A stretch of DNA of 24,322 nucleotides from CAZIVE01 sp964542435 (GTDB taxonomy: Bacteria; Bacteroidota; Bacteroidia; Bacteroidales; Tannerellaceae): the NCBI GenBank assembly GCA_964542435.1, contig CAZIVE010000038.1:1-24322 (forward strand), given 5' to 3'. The position numbers and the translations under genes are program-made. Shown here piece by piece: positions 1 to 7,549 of this stretch. Position 1 is the first letter of the stretch; every line of letters begins with the position of its first letter. The notes beneath the pieces are model-generated. The model did no database searches and was not told the origin of the DNA. It was given only the letters and a program-made list of their open reading frames with translations.

Positions 1-33
1 TAATAAAATATCATCTTCGATGAATCATTCATT

Positions 34-1536
34 CTACTTTCCCAGCAATGAAGCTCTGATCTTCGCAGCCAGAGGATCACACTTGGATTGTCTTTCCACG
101 GTGAAACCATCCAACTTCAATCCTGCATATCCCAGCAGACGGCTGTAGTCAATCTCGTCGGTCGTCTCCACATAACGGCGGAACTCGCTCATATCGCAGC
201 CCGCTGTTTCGTTGATGACCTGCCAGGCCTCCTCTTCTGTGAAGCCGCGCTGCAGCTGTTTGTAGTATTTGTTGTAGAGCGCTCTCATCACATCATCAAG
301 CGAACGGCTGTTGTTGCTTTCATGACGGATGTAAATGTCCATGAGAAAACCTACGATCGGTCCTTTGAGGTAGAAGGAGAACATACGGTCGCTGGTGTCT
401 TCCGGACTGTCGTAGAAATAGAGCCAGGCATCGTAACTGCTCTGGCGGAGCGTGAAATGCTTGTGGCCTTCCTTCCCTTCAATGCCTTTGATGTGACCGG
501 AAAGCTGGCTCAACAGAAAATCCCCGTCGGCAATGCCGGCGCGTACCAGATCGTAATCGCTGTAGAGATTGGTAAAGCCTTCACTGATCCACAAAGAGGG
601 CGTATAAACCGCATGTTCGTAATCGAACGGTCCAAGTTCGATGGGACGAATGCGTTTGATGTTATAGAGATGGAAGAACTCATGGGATACAAAGGAGAAA
701 AAGTCGAGAAATTCCGTGGAGTCCTTGAAGGTAAAGTCCAGTCCGGAATAATCGGCCTGACAAGCGGCATGTTCCAATCCGCCCATTCCTTTGCCGAGCC
801 ACATAAACTTATAGTCTTTGTAAGGCGTCTCACCGAACATCTTTGTGGTAGCGGCAATCATCTTCTTCAGACTCGGAATCACTCTTTCGTCCACAGGAGC
901 GCCCTGCGGCGTTACCACCTGATAGCCGTGACCATCCAGATCGAAGTCTGCTATATGCTGATTACCCAGAAGAATCGGAGAATCATACAGCACATCGAAA
1001 TCCGGAGCCTTGAGCTTGTAAGGCGCTGTTGACGATACTATATCCATTGCCGTGGTAATCTCTTTCCAAGCAGGGAACGGCGTAACAGTCAAATCCACGG
1101 GTTCCTTGACCTGACCGAGCCGATACATGCAGATGCCGCTCAACGGGACGAAGGCATGCGTACTGTCCACCATCGCCTCGCAGACATTGATGAAGTTGGA
1201 ATAGACGCGATAGGTCAGCTTCACATCCGAAGCAGAACCTTTATCGACGATCCATCGGGTAGCACCCTCTTTTGTCCATTTCAATTTGGTTCCGTCAGAT
1301 TTCATCGGACAGAAATCGGTGATGTTCTTCGGGAAGAAGGCCAGATTGTAATAACCGGGCGCCCAAACAGGAAGAACCATTGTCAGATCGCCTGCCGGAA
1401 GCTCCTTCATGTTGAGTTCAACATGGATGTAATGTTTGGCAGGATCAAAGGAAAGAGAATAATACATCGTGGCCTTCGTGGGAAGAACCGCAAGAAGGAG
1501 CAGGAATGTCCATAGAAGTCTGTTTGCTGTTTTCAT
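34..1536 (-). CDS. M61-family (glycyl aminopeptidase-like) secreted metallopeptidase, lacking PDZ domain
   Basis: 500 aa. Residues 1-22 form a signal peptide (KTANR, then a Leu-rich stretch, then PTKA), so export is expected. Residues 24-160 look like the beta-rich N-terminal M61 domain. The catalytic part has GGLEH near 252-256, the zinc motif HEFFH at 285-289 followed by YNIKRIRP, and WISEG at 316-320 with Glu319 as probable third zinc ligand. This is the M61 pattern (HExxH, then a downstream Glu). Members I recall are about 600 aa and end in a PDZ domain; this one stops shortly after the helical domain, so the PDZ domain is absent. The family removes N-terminal Gly/Ala residues or cuts peptides; the substrate here is unknown. 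It is a single gene, downstream of the glycyl-radical operon on the same strand but separated by a terminator. I found no convincing promoter in the 47 bases before the ATG. Confidence 0.88.
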   Translation of the reverse strand: MKTANRLLWTFLLLLAVLPTKATMYYSLSFDPAKHYIHVELNMKELPAGDLTMVLPVWAPGYYNLAFFPKNITDFCPMKSDGTKLKWTKEGATRWIVDKGSASDVKLTYRVYSNFINVCEAMVDSTHAFVPLSGICMYRLGQVKEPVDLTVTPFPAWKEITTAMDIVSSTAPYKLKAPDFDVLYDSPILLGNQHIADFDLDGHGYQVVTPQGAPVDERVIPSLKKMIAATTKMFGETPYKDYKFMWLGKGMGGLEHAACQADYSGLDFTFKDSTEFLDFFSFVSHEFFHLYNIKRIRPIELGPFDYEHAVYTPSLWISEGFTNLYSDYDLVRAGIADGDFLLSQLSGHIKGIEGKEGHKHFTLRQSSYDAWLYFYDSPEDTSDRMFSFYLKGPIVGFLMDIYIRHESNNSRSLDDVMRALYNKYYKQLQRGFTEEEAWQVINETAGCDMSEFRRYVETTDEIDYSRLLGYAGLKLDGFTVERQSKCDPLAAKIRASLLGK

Positions 1537-1582
1537 AATGTCAGAATACGATTGTGATGTGATTAGATGTGATTATTAGGTA

Positions 1583-1617
1583 CAAAAAGAGCAGGTCGAA
1601 ATGCCCTGCCCTTTTCT
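1583..1617 (-). terminator. Rho-independent terminator after the glycyl-radical operon
   Basis: GCAGG (1591-1595) pairs with CCTGC (1605-1609), and the stem extends through A-rich and T-rich flanks (AAAAGA against CCTTTT, one mismatch). On the minus strand the stem ends in a T-run. It lies about 20 bases beyond the activase stop codon and separates that operon from the M61 gene. Confidence 0.75.
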
Positions 1618-1637
1618 ATAGGTTCAACATAAGAAAC

Positions 1638-2543
1638 TTATCCTCCGATGGTAGCTGTGATACCCACTGCTGCAAACTGCTGGATGCAACGTTGCTGTAC
1701 CTCTTTCGAGGGCGCGGCAAACGGATAATGCAGCGGATTGTAGATCGTGCCAAGCTTCTCGTGCTTGCCTTTCCCGATGTCGTGATAGGGAAGCAGATTG
1801 AGATGGCGGCTCTTCCAGGGAAGCGAAGCCAGGAAGTCAGCAGACTTCTGGATATTCTCTTCGTCGGCGTTCACACTATCGATCAATGGAATGCGGATCC
1901 AGAAATCGGCTCCTGCCTCAGCAATCATCTTCAGGTTCTGAAGGATCAGTTCGTTGGGAACACCGCAATACTTACGATGCTTCTCCGAATCCATCTGCTT
2001 CAGATCGACGAGGAAAAGTTCGCACTCTCCCATCACCTCCTTGATCTTCTCAGGCGAAGCCAACAATGTCGTATCCACACAACGGTGAATCTCCCGTTCT
2101 CCGCAACGGCGCAGCATACTCAGAAGTTCGTCGGGATGCATCATGGGTTCACCGCCACAAAACGTCACACCGCCGTGCGATTCGTCCATGACCAGCGTCT
2201 CCTTGTCAATCTCCTTCATCAGCTCGTCGTCGGTGTAGTCTTTGCCGGAAATCTCCATGGCCGTAGTCGGACAAACCTCTGCACATTTACCGCACATGAT
2301 ACAGCGCGTCGGATCGGTTACGATTCCGTCGGGAGTAAGGCTCAAGGCGTTTTGTGGACAGTTGTGGACACAAGTCTGGCAACCGATACACTTCTTTTTG
2401 GTATAGAGTTTCTCCTTCTGAGGCGAGACGCCTTCAGGATTATGGCACCAGACGCAGGACAGCGGGCATCCTTTCATGAAGATCGTGATGCGGACGCCCG
2501 GTCCGTCGTTGATGGAATATCGTTTGATATCAAAAACCAGCAT
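1638..2543 (-). CDS. Glycyl-radical enzyme activating protein (radical SAM, two extra 4Fe-4S clusters)
   Basis: 301 aa. The protein uses S-adenosylmethionine and a 4Fe-4S cluster to abstract hydrogen from the radical glycine of its partner enzyme. Near the N terminus, CPLSCVWC (Cys26, Cys30, Cys33) is the CxxxCxxC radical-SAM motif. It is followed by a ferredoxin-like insert with two four-cysteine sets, CIGCQTCVHNC (52-62) and CIMCGKCAEVC (81-91). This insert is typical of activases for dehydratase-type glycyl-radical enzymes rather than the shorter PFL activase. GGVTFCGGEP (124-133) is the family's SAM-binding GGE region. The ATG overlaps the stop codon of the upstream glycyl-radical enzyme (TGATG), implying translational coupling and a dedicated pair. 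A terminator follows. The family assignment is firm; the partner is inferred from adjacency. If the partner is a true HypD the symbol would be hypE, which I do not assert. Confidence 0.93.
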   Translation of the reverse strand: MLVFDIKRYSINDGPGVRITIFMKGCPLSCVWCHNPEGVSPQKEKLYTKKKCIGCQTCVHNCPQNALSLTPDGIVTDPTRCIMCGKCAEVCPTTAMEISGKDYTDDELMKEIDKETLVMDESHGGVTFCGGEPMMHPDELLSMLRRCGEREIHRCVDTTLLASPEKIKEVMGECELFLVDLKQMDSEKHRKYCGVPNELILQNLKMIAEAGADFWIRIPLIDSVNADEENIQKSADFLASLPWKSRHLNLLPYHDIGKGKHEKLGTIYNPLHYPFAAPSKEVQQRCIQQFAAVGITATIGG

Positions 2544-4978
2544 CAGAATGTCTCTTGTTCGGTACGTGCGATTACGTCTGCCTGCAGATCTGCATTCATA
2601 TCGTTGAAATAATCGCTGTAGCCGGCAACACGTACCAGCAGGTCGCGATATTCCTCAGGATGTTTCTGTGCATCGTAGAGCGTTTCGGTATCGATGATGT
2701 TAAACTGGATATGATGTCCGCCCAATGCGAAGTAAGAACGAATCAAAGCACAGAGCTTGTTGATGTCCTCTTCCGTCTTCAGCAGACTCGGCATGAAACG
2801 CTGGTTCAGCAACGTACCGCCGCTCTTCTCCTGATCCAATTTACCCAGAGACTTGATCACTGCGGATGGTCCGTGAGTGTCGGCTCCGTGTTCAGGTGAT
2901 GTACCGTCAGACAAAGCACGTCCTGCGAATCTGCCGTTAGGCGTAGCGCCCATAACCTTGCCGAAGTAAACGTGGCAGGTGGTGGACAGCATGTTCATGT
3001 GATATTGACCGCCCTTGATGTTCGGACGACCTTCGATACTGTTGTAAAGATCGTTGTAAACTCTAACGGCGATATCATCCGCACGATCGTCATCATTACC
3101 GAAGAACGGAGTACGGTTCAGGATTGTCTGACGCATAGCTTCATGACCTTCGAAATTATCCTTGATGGCTGTCATCAGTTCGTTCATCGAGAAGTCCTTG
3201 TTGTCGAAGACATGTGTCTTGATGGAAGAAAGACTGTCGGTGATGGTTCCGAGACCGGTGCACTGGATATAAGTCGTATTGTAACGAGGCCCTGCATTGT
3301 AGTAATCCTTGCCTTTGGCGATACAGTCGTCAATGAACAGAGAGAGGAACGTTGCCGGAGCATAGAGTTCGAACATACGATCGATATAGTTGCTGACGAG
3401 CATCTTCATGTTAACGAAATAGTGAAGATTCTTCAGGAAGGCAGCATACAGATCTTCAAAAGACTTGAAGCTGCAAGGATCGCCTGTTTCCAAGCCAACC
3501 TTTGTTCCACTTACAGGATCAACACCATTGTTCAGTGTAACCTCAAGCACTTTGGCAGTGTTGAGATATCCTGTCAAAACATAGGCTTCCTTACCGAAAG
3601 CACCGACTTCGATACAGCCGCTGCAACCGCCTTCGCGAGCATCTTCAAGAGATTTGCCCTGACGCATCAACTCGCGTACGTAGGTATCGACATTGAAGAT
3701 AGAAGGATAGCCATGACCTTGACGGATCACCTTGCAACCTTCACGAAGGAATCTCTCCGGAGTACGAACGCTGATATGCATGGCACTACCCGGCTGAAGC
3801 AGGTGAAGCTCTTCGATGGTCTCGAGCATGATATAGGAAACTTCGTTCACGCCGTCGCTGCCGTCAGCCTTGATGCCGCCGATATTCAGATTCGTGAAGT
3901 CGTTATAAGTACCGCTCTCTTTAGCCGTGATTCCAACTTTTGGAGGAGCCGTATGGTTGTTTACTTTGATGAAGAAGCAAGACATCAATTCCTTAGCCTC
4001 GTCGCGCGTCATGATACCTTCCTTGAGGTCCTGTTCGTAGAACGGAGCCAGATGCTGATCGAAGTGACCGGGATTCATTGCGTCCCAACCATTCAGTTCG
4101 GTGATCGTTCCCAGATGAACGAACCAGTACATCTGAATAGCTTCCCAATAGGTTCTCGGAGCATGAGCAGGCACCCAACGGCAGACTTCAGCAATCTTAC
4201 GAAGCTCTTCCTTACGTTTCGGATCCTTCTCTGTGAGTGACATTTCATCAGCCATGTCAGCATGACGTTCTGCCAATAAGATAGCAGCGTCGCAAGAGAT
4301 GGACATGGCATTCAGTTCGTCCTGCTTATCCGTAGCTTCCGGATCGTTCAGGAAATCGAGACTGCTCAATACCTTTGCAATCTTCTCCTTCAAATCCAGC
4401 AGACCATATTTGTAAAGCTTGCCATCCAAAGCTGTATGGCCGGGAGCACGTTGTTCCATGAATTCAGTGAACATACCGAGCTCATAAGCGTTCTTCCATT
4501 CTGTAGGAACATGGCTGAAGATACGTTCACGCTGCGTACGACCTTTCCAGTAAGGAATCACCTCACGTTCGTAGGTATCGATATCTTCCTGACTGATCGT
4601 GTAACGTTGCAGTTCACGTGTATTCAGTACATGCAGATCCTCTACACTGTGGCAAGTCAATTCAGGGAAAGTTGGAACAGCTTTCGGTTTCGGGCCGCGT
4701 TCGCCAACGATCAGTTCATCCTTACCAATATAGATAGTCTTCTGTTTGCAGATCTCATAGAAGTTCATGGCACGAAGTATCGGCAACGGATACTTGCCAT
4801 AATTCTCTTTATAAAAACGTGTCTCAATAAGTGCACGTTCGATGGACAAAGAAGGTTTTGCATCAAAAGACTCCTGACGAAGACGTTTGATACGAGCATT
4901 CATACCTCCTGCATTCTCCTTGTGTGAACAAGGGTAATTAACTACACGCGATGACGCGTAATCAGCTGTGTCTGACAT
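2543..4978 (-). CDS. hypD: HypD-like glycyl-radical enzyme (probable trans-4-hydroxy-L-proline dehydratase family)
   Basis: 811 aa, oxygen-sensitive cytosolic radical enzyme. The glycyl-radical motif RVAGY places the radical on Gly786. The thiyl cysteine is Cys455 in GGCSGCIEVG, with base Glu457. Compared from memory with Clostridioides difficile HypD, active-site residues fit one constant offset of 21: Phe173, His181, Asp299, Ser355, Phe361, Cys455, Glu457, Tyr471, Thr666, Gly786. HypD dehydrates hydroxyproline to pyrroline-5-carboxylate, which ProC then reduces to proline. Differences are GCSGCIEVG where I recall GTSGCVETG, and an N-terminal extension of about 20 residues. Met26 is an alternative start; an AGGAGG there sits only one base from the ATG, too close to be a normal ribosome site. 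Its activase is translationally coupled downstream. No proC is in the window. Another dehydratase substrate in this clade is possible; PFL is not. The symbol is a best guess. Confidence 0.72.
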   Translation of the reverse strand: MSDTADYASSRVVNYPCSHKENAGGMNARIKRLRQESFDAKPSLSIERALIETRFYKENYGKYPLPILRAMNFYEICKQKTIYIGKDELIVGERGPKPKAVPTFPELTCHSVEDLHVLNTRELQRYTISQEDIDTYEREVIPYWKGRTQRERIFSHVPTEWKNAYELGMFTEFMEQRAPGHTALDGKLYKYGLLDLKEKIAKVLSSLDFLNDPEATDKQDELNAMSISCDAAILLAERHADMADEMSLTEKDPKRKEELRKIAEVCRWVPAHAPRTYWEAIQMYWFVHLGTITELNGWDAMNPGHFDQHLAPFYEQDLKEGIMTRDEAKELMSCFFIKVNNHTAPPKVGITAKESGTYNDFTNLNIGGIKADGSDGVNEVSYIMLETIEELHLLQPGSAMHISVRTPERFLREGCKVIRQGHGYPSIFNVDTYVRELMRQGKSLEDAREGGCSGCIEVGAFGKEAYVLTGYLNTAKVLEVTLNNGVDPVSGTKVGLETGDPCSFKSFEDLYAAFLKNLHYFVNMKMLVSNYIDRMFELYAPATFLSLFIDDCIAKGKDYYNAGPRYNTTYIQCTGLGTITDSLSSIKTHVFDNKDFSMNELMTAIKDNFEGHEAMRQTILNRTPFFGNDDDRADDIAVRVYNDLYNSIEGRPNIKGGQYHMNMLSTTCHVYFGKVMGATPNGRFAGRALSDGTSPEHGADTHGPSAVIKSLGKLDQEKSGGTLLNQRFMPSLLKTEEDINKLCALIRSYFALGGHHIQFNIIDTETLYDAQKHPEEYRDLLVRVAGYSDYFNDMNADLQADVIARTEQETF

Positions 4979-5017
4979 ATTATAATGATATTAGTTTTGT
5001 TGATAATGGAAAATAGA

Positions 5018-5055
5018 AATAAAAAAGAAAAATCGTCCCCGGCAGGACGCCGGAG
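5018..5055 (-). promoter_or_regulatory. Terminator-like hairpin in leader (candidate attenuator)
   Basis: On the minus strand CTCCGGC and GCCGGGG form a 7-bp stem (one G-U pair) around the loop GTCCT, at 5037-5055. ACGA and then a run rich in T follow (5018-5032). This is the form of an intrinsic terminator, but it lies inside the leader, about 40 bases before the start codon of the glycyl-radical enzyme. It is therefore a candidate for conditional termination. I could not identify a convincing antiterminator by eye. Confidence 0.5.
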
Positions 5056-5072
5056 CTAAAGGAAGAATTTGC

Positions 5073-5126
5073 TTAAAGATAATACATCAAGCAATTGTAA
5101 AGCCGTCTGTAACCTTTTATAATCAT
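5073..5126 (-). CDS. Possible 17-residue leader peptide
   Basis: An ATG-started ORF of 17 codons (MIIKGYRRLYNCLMYYL, then TAA) lies inside the predicted leader and ends 17 bases before the terminator-like hairpin. That spacing is similar to amino-acid attenuators. It has four Tyr codons and no Pro. No ribosome site is visible, and an ORF this short can occur by chance, so its translation is speculative. Confidence 0.2.
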   Translation of the reverse strand: MIIKGYRRLYNCLMYYL

Positions 5127-5167
5127 TTCTATAGTCTCAGTGAATAACTTCTTTCACTTTTACGCCA

Positions 5168-5199
5168 CAAACATATACAATTTCCCATCTATCACCAAA
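5168..5199 (-). promoter_or_regulatory. Bacteroides-type promoter of the glycyl-radical operon
   Basis: On the minus strand TTTG (5196-5199), a 20-base spacer and TATGTTTG (5168-5175) match the Bacteroides consensus TTTG-N19-21-TAnnTTTG. The transcription start should fall near 5164, giving a leader of about 185 nt. Confidence 0.7.
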
Positions 5200-5232
5200 A
5201 TATTTTGCTGATTTATTATCCAAATAATATTA

Positions 5233-5282
5233 AAAGCGCCATTGCTTCTCTCATGGTGTCGAGAACAAGCAATGACGCTTCA
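5233..5282 (-). terminator. Rho-independent terminator of the serC-serA-DUF1015 operon
   Basis: Long stem AAGCGTCATTGCTT / AAGCAATGGCGCTTTT on the minus strand with one internal mismatch. The loop is about 20 bases and the stem ends in TTTTAATATTATT. It lies just past the stop codon of the DUF1015 gene. Confidence 0.75.
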
Positions 5283-5307
5283 CATATCATATACACGTAC
5301 CCGTGTG

Positions 5308-6555
5308 TCAGCTCAGCTTGTGGATGATCAGTCCCGAACGAAGCTTCGGTTCGAACCAGGTCGTCTTAGGAGGCATGATGTTACCGCTGTCGGCGATGTT
5401 CATGATCTGTGTCATGGTAACCGGATAAAGAGCCAATGCCATCTTCATCTCGCCACTGTCCACACGACGTTTCAATTCGCCCAATCCGCGGATACCGCCG
5501 ACGAAGTCGATACGTTTGTCTGAACGCAGATCCTTGATGCCAAGAATCTTGTCGAGAATCAGATTGGAAGAGACCGATACATCCAGTACACCAATCGGAT
5601 CTTTATCGTCGTACGTGCCCGGACGTGCGGTCAGTGAATACCATTCGCCACCCAGATAGAGGGAGAAATTATGCAAGGCTTTCGGTTTGTAGATCTCCTT
5701 GCCCATCTTCTCGACCTCGAAGTTCTCGGCCACCTTTTTCAGGAACTCGTCTTCCGTCAGTCCGTTCAGATCCTTCACTACTCGATTATAGTCAATGATG
5801 GTGAGCTGGTTAGCAGGGAAGCAGACAGCCATGAAATAGTTGTACTCTTCGTCACCGCGATGATTCGGGTTAAGACGAGCCTTCTCCGCTCCTACTAAAG
5901 CAGCAGCAGCTGAACGATGATGACCGTCAGCGATATACATGCTCGGAATTCCCTCGAAGATCTTTGTGATGCGTGCGATATCTTCGTCTTTATCCACAAC
6001 CCAGAACTGATGACGGAACCCGTCAATCTCAGCCACGAAGTCATAAACAGGTCTTCCCGTTGTGTAACGGGCTACGATTTCATCTATCTCTTTATTGTCA
6101 GGATAAGCAAAAAAGACCGGTTCGATGTTGGCATTGCAGATGCGGACATGTTTCATACGATCTTCCTCTTTATCACGGCGTGTCAGCTCATGCTTCTTGA
6201 TGTTTCCCTTCAGATAATCCTCGACAGCAGCGCAGACGACCAAGCCATATTGCGTATGGCCGTTCATGGTCTGAGCATAGATGTAATATTGTTCTTTTCC
6301 GTCCTGAAGGAGCCAGCCTTCATCCTGGAACTTCTTGAAGTTCTCGGCAGCTTTCTCATAGACACGCGGATCATTCTCCTTCGTTCCCTCAGGGAAATCA
6401 ATTTCCGGCTTGATAATGTGATAGAGAGACATCTCGTTGCCTTTCGCTTCGGCGCGCGCCTCTTCTGAGTCAAGCACATCGTAAGGACGGGAAGCCACTT
6501 TCTCCACCAGATTCTTTGGTGGACGAATACCTTTGAACGGTTTGATCTTTGTCAT
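5308..6555 (-). CDS. DUF1015-family protein in serine-biosynthesis operon
   Basis: 415 aa, no signal peptide or membrane segment, so cytosolic. The N terminus (KIKPFKGIRP, VASRPYDVLD near 20-29) and the motif SMYIADGHHRSAAA (205-218) are typical of DUF1015. There is a charged conserved block near 120-136 (KKHELTRRDKEEDR). It is the third gene after serC and serA on the same strand, 68 bases beyond serA, and a strong hairpin lies in that gap. I recall DUF1015 genes recurring beside serC-serA in Bacteroidetes, which suggests a job in serine or phosphoserine metabolism. The DGHHR motif recalls the ParB/sulfiredoxin-fold family that includes the ADP-dependent serine kinase SerK. That link is my inference from memory, not shown by the sequence. 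Biochemical function remains unknown. Confidence 0.88.
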   Translation of the reverse strand: MTKIKPFKGIRPPKNLVEKVASRPYDVLDSEEARAEAKGNEMSLYHIIKPEIDFPEGTKENDPRVYEKAAENFKKFQDEGWLLQDGKEQYYIYAQTMNGHTQYGLVVCAAVEDYLKGNIKKHELTRRDKEEDRMKHVRICNANIEPVFFAYPDNKEIDEIVARYTTGRPVYDFVAEIDGFRHQFWVVDKDEDIARITKIFEGIPSMYIADGHHRSAAAALVGAEKARLNPNHRGDEEYNYFMAVCFPANQLTIIDYNRVVKDLNGLTEDEFLKKVAENFEVEKMGKEIYKPKALHNFSLYLGGEWYSLTARPGTYDDKDPIGVLDVSVSSNLILDKILGIKDLRSDKRIDFVGGIRGLGELKRRVDSGEMKMALALYPVTMTQIMNIADSGNIMPPKTTWFEPKLRSGLIIHKLS

Positions 6556-6575
6556 AATATTTTAGGTTTAACAAG

Positions 6576-6606
6576 CCGACAACCGGCCTTGGAGGTCGGT
6601 TGTCGG
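6576..6606 (-). promoter_or_regulatory. Strong intercistronic hairpin between serA and the DUF1015 gene
   Basis: CCGACAACCGGCC (6576-6588) pairs over 13 positions with GGTCGGTTGTCGG (6594-6606), including one G-T pair, around a 5-base loop. No T-run follows on the minus strand (CTTGTTAAACC), so it is not a classical terminator. It may stabilise the upstream serC-serA mRNA or lower expression of the downstream gene. Confidence 0.6.
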
Positions 6607-6623
6607 ACAAATGATGAATGAAT

Positions 6624-7547
6624 TTATTTATTTACACGGAATTTCTCGTTACCCTCTTTCAAGAAACTTTCGATCTGACGAGCAGCAGCCAAGCCGGCAT
6701 TGATGTTTGCCTCTGAGGTCTGTGCACCCATCTTCTTCGGTGTTCCAAAGTAACGGTCCGGATATTTCTCTGTCAACTCGGCAGCTACATCAGGCTTGAT
6801 GTCGGCTACATAGCGGAAGTCTTCACGATCGGCCATGATCTTCAGAAGATCAGCTTCGTTGATCACCTCTTTACGAGCTGTATTAACGAGGATCGCATTC
6901 TTCGGCATCGAACTCAGCAATTCATAATTGATAGAATTCTTTGTCTCAGCCGTTGCCGGGATATGCAGAGAAACGATCTGGCAAGACTTGAACAATTCAG
7001 CGGTTGATGCAACTGCTTTCGTTCCGTCAGCTTCGATAACAGATGCCGGGCAATACTCATCGTAAGCATACACATCCATTCCGAAACCTTTGGCGATACG
7101 AGCCACATTGCGGCCTACATTGCCATAAGCCAGAATTCCAAGTCTCTTTCCCTTCAATTCCGTTCCGGATGTTCCGTTGTAGAACTTGCGAACGCAGTAA
7201 ACCAACAGACCGAATACGAGTTCGGCAACAGCGTTGGAGTTCTGTCCGGGAGTATTCATGACGCAAACCTTGTGAGCTGTAGCAGCAGCAAGATCCACAT
7301 TGTCATAACCTGCACCCGCGCGAACCACGATCTTCAGATTCTTTGCAGCATCGAAGACCTCAGCATCGATCACGTCGCTACGGATGATGATGGCTTCGAC
7401 ATCCTTGACAGCTTCAAGCAGTTTGGCCTTCTCACCATATTTCTCAAGCAGAACCAGTTCGTCACCGGCACCTTCCACGATCTCACGAATACCTTTCACT
7501 GCTACCGGAGCAAAAGGTTTGTCAGTTGCTATTAATATCTTTGCCAT
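6624..7547 (-). CDS. serA: D-3-phosphoglycerate dehydrogenase, short type with catalytic Lys (type IIIK)
   Basis: 307 aa from the chosen ATG. The enzyme oxidises 3-phosphoglycerate to 3-phosphohydroxypyruvate with NAD, the first step of serine synthesis. The NAD fold contains LAYGNVGRNVA (139-149); catalytic Arg225 lies in NTARKEV. Where most D-2-hydroxyacid dehydrogenases have TPHxGA, this protein has TPKKMGAQT (269-277), so the catalytic His is replaced by Lys. This is the type described for Entamoeba PGDH (type IIIK). There is no ACT or ASB regulatory domain after the catalytic part, so feedback by serine through ACT is not expected. An upstream start at 7580 would overlap serC by 31 bases; the ATG at 7547, two bases past the serC stop and directly before AKILIATDK, fits better. 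The order serC-serA-DUF1015 forms one operon. Confidence 0.93.
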   Translation of the reverse strand: MAKILIATDKPFAPVAVKGIREIVEGAGDELVLLEKYGEKAKLLEAVKDVEAIIIRSDVIDAEVFDAAKNLKIVVRAGAGYDNVDLAAATAHKVCVMNTPGQNSNAVAELVFGLLVYCVRKFYNGTSGTELKGKRLGILAYGNVGRNVARIAKGFGMDVYAYDEYCPASVIEADGTKAVASTAELFKSCQIVSLHIPATAETKNSINYELLSSMPKNAILVNTARKEVINEADLLKIMADREDFRYVADIKPDVAAELTEKYPDRYFGTPKKMGAQTSEANINAGLAAARQIESFLKEGNEKFRVNK

Positions 7548-7549
7548 GA

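Larger units (their letters stand above)
4979..5232 (-). other. 5' leader and promoter region of the glycyl-radical operon
   Basis: This gene-free stretch is mostly the predicted mRNA leader of the HypD-like gene, from about 5164 down to 4979. In transcription order it holds a 6-bp hairpin AGTGAA/TTCACT (5139-5158), a 17-codon ORF (5073-5126), a GC-rich hairpin with a T-rich tail (5018-5055), and an A/T-rich stretch before the ATG. The promoter lies at 5168-5199. Nothing else is evident up to the terminator of the neighbouring operon. Confidence 0.55.

Noticed and set aside
2972..4240. 422-codon plus-strand ORF
   Set aside because: It is antisense to the HypD-like gene, whose motifs are intact. 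The ORF has no recognisable domain; the same applies to the long plus-strand ORFs at 88-1032 and 1569-2612.
4903..4920. Shine-Dalgarno AGGAGG before Met26 of the HypD-like protein
   Set aside because: Only one base separates it from the ATG, too close for a working site. It is explained by the coding sequence for Ala-Gly-Gly.
2543..4978. Pyruvate formate-lyase identity
   Set aside because: The catalytic site has one thiyl Cys followed by a base Glu (GCIEVG), the dehydratase pattern, not the adjacent Cys-Cys pair of PFL. The activase also carries two extra clusters.
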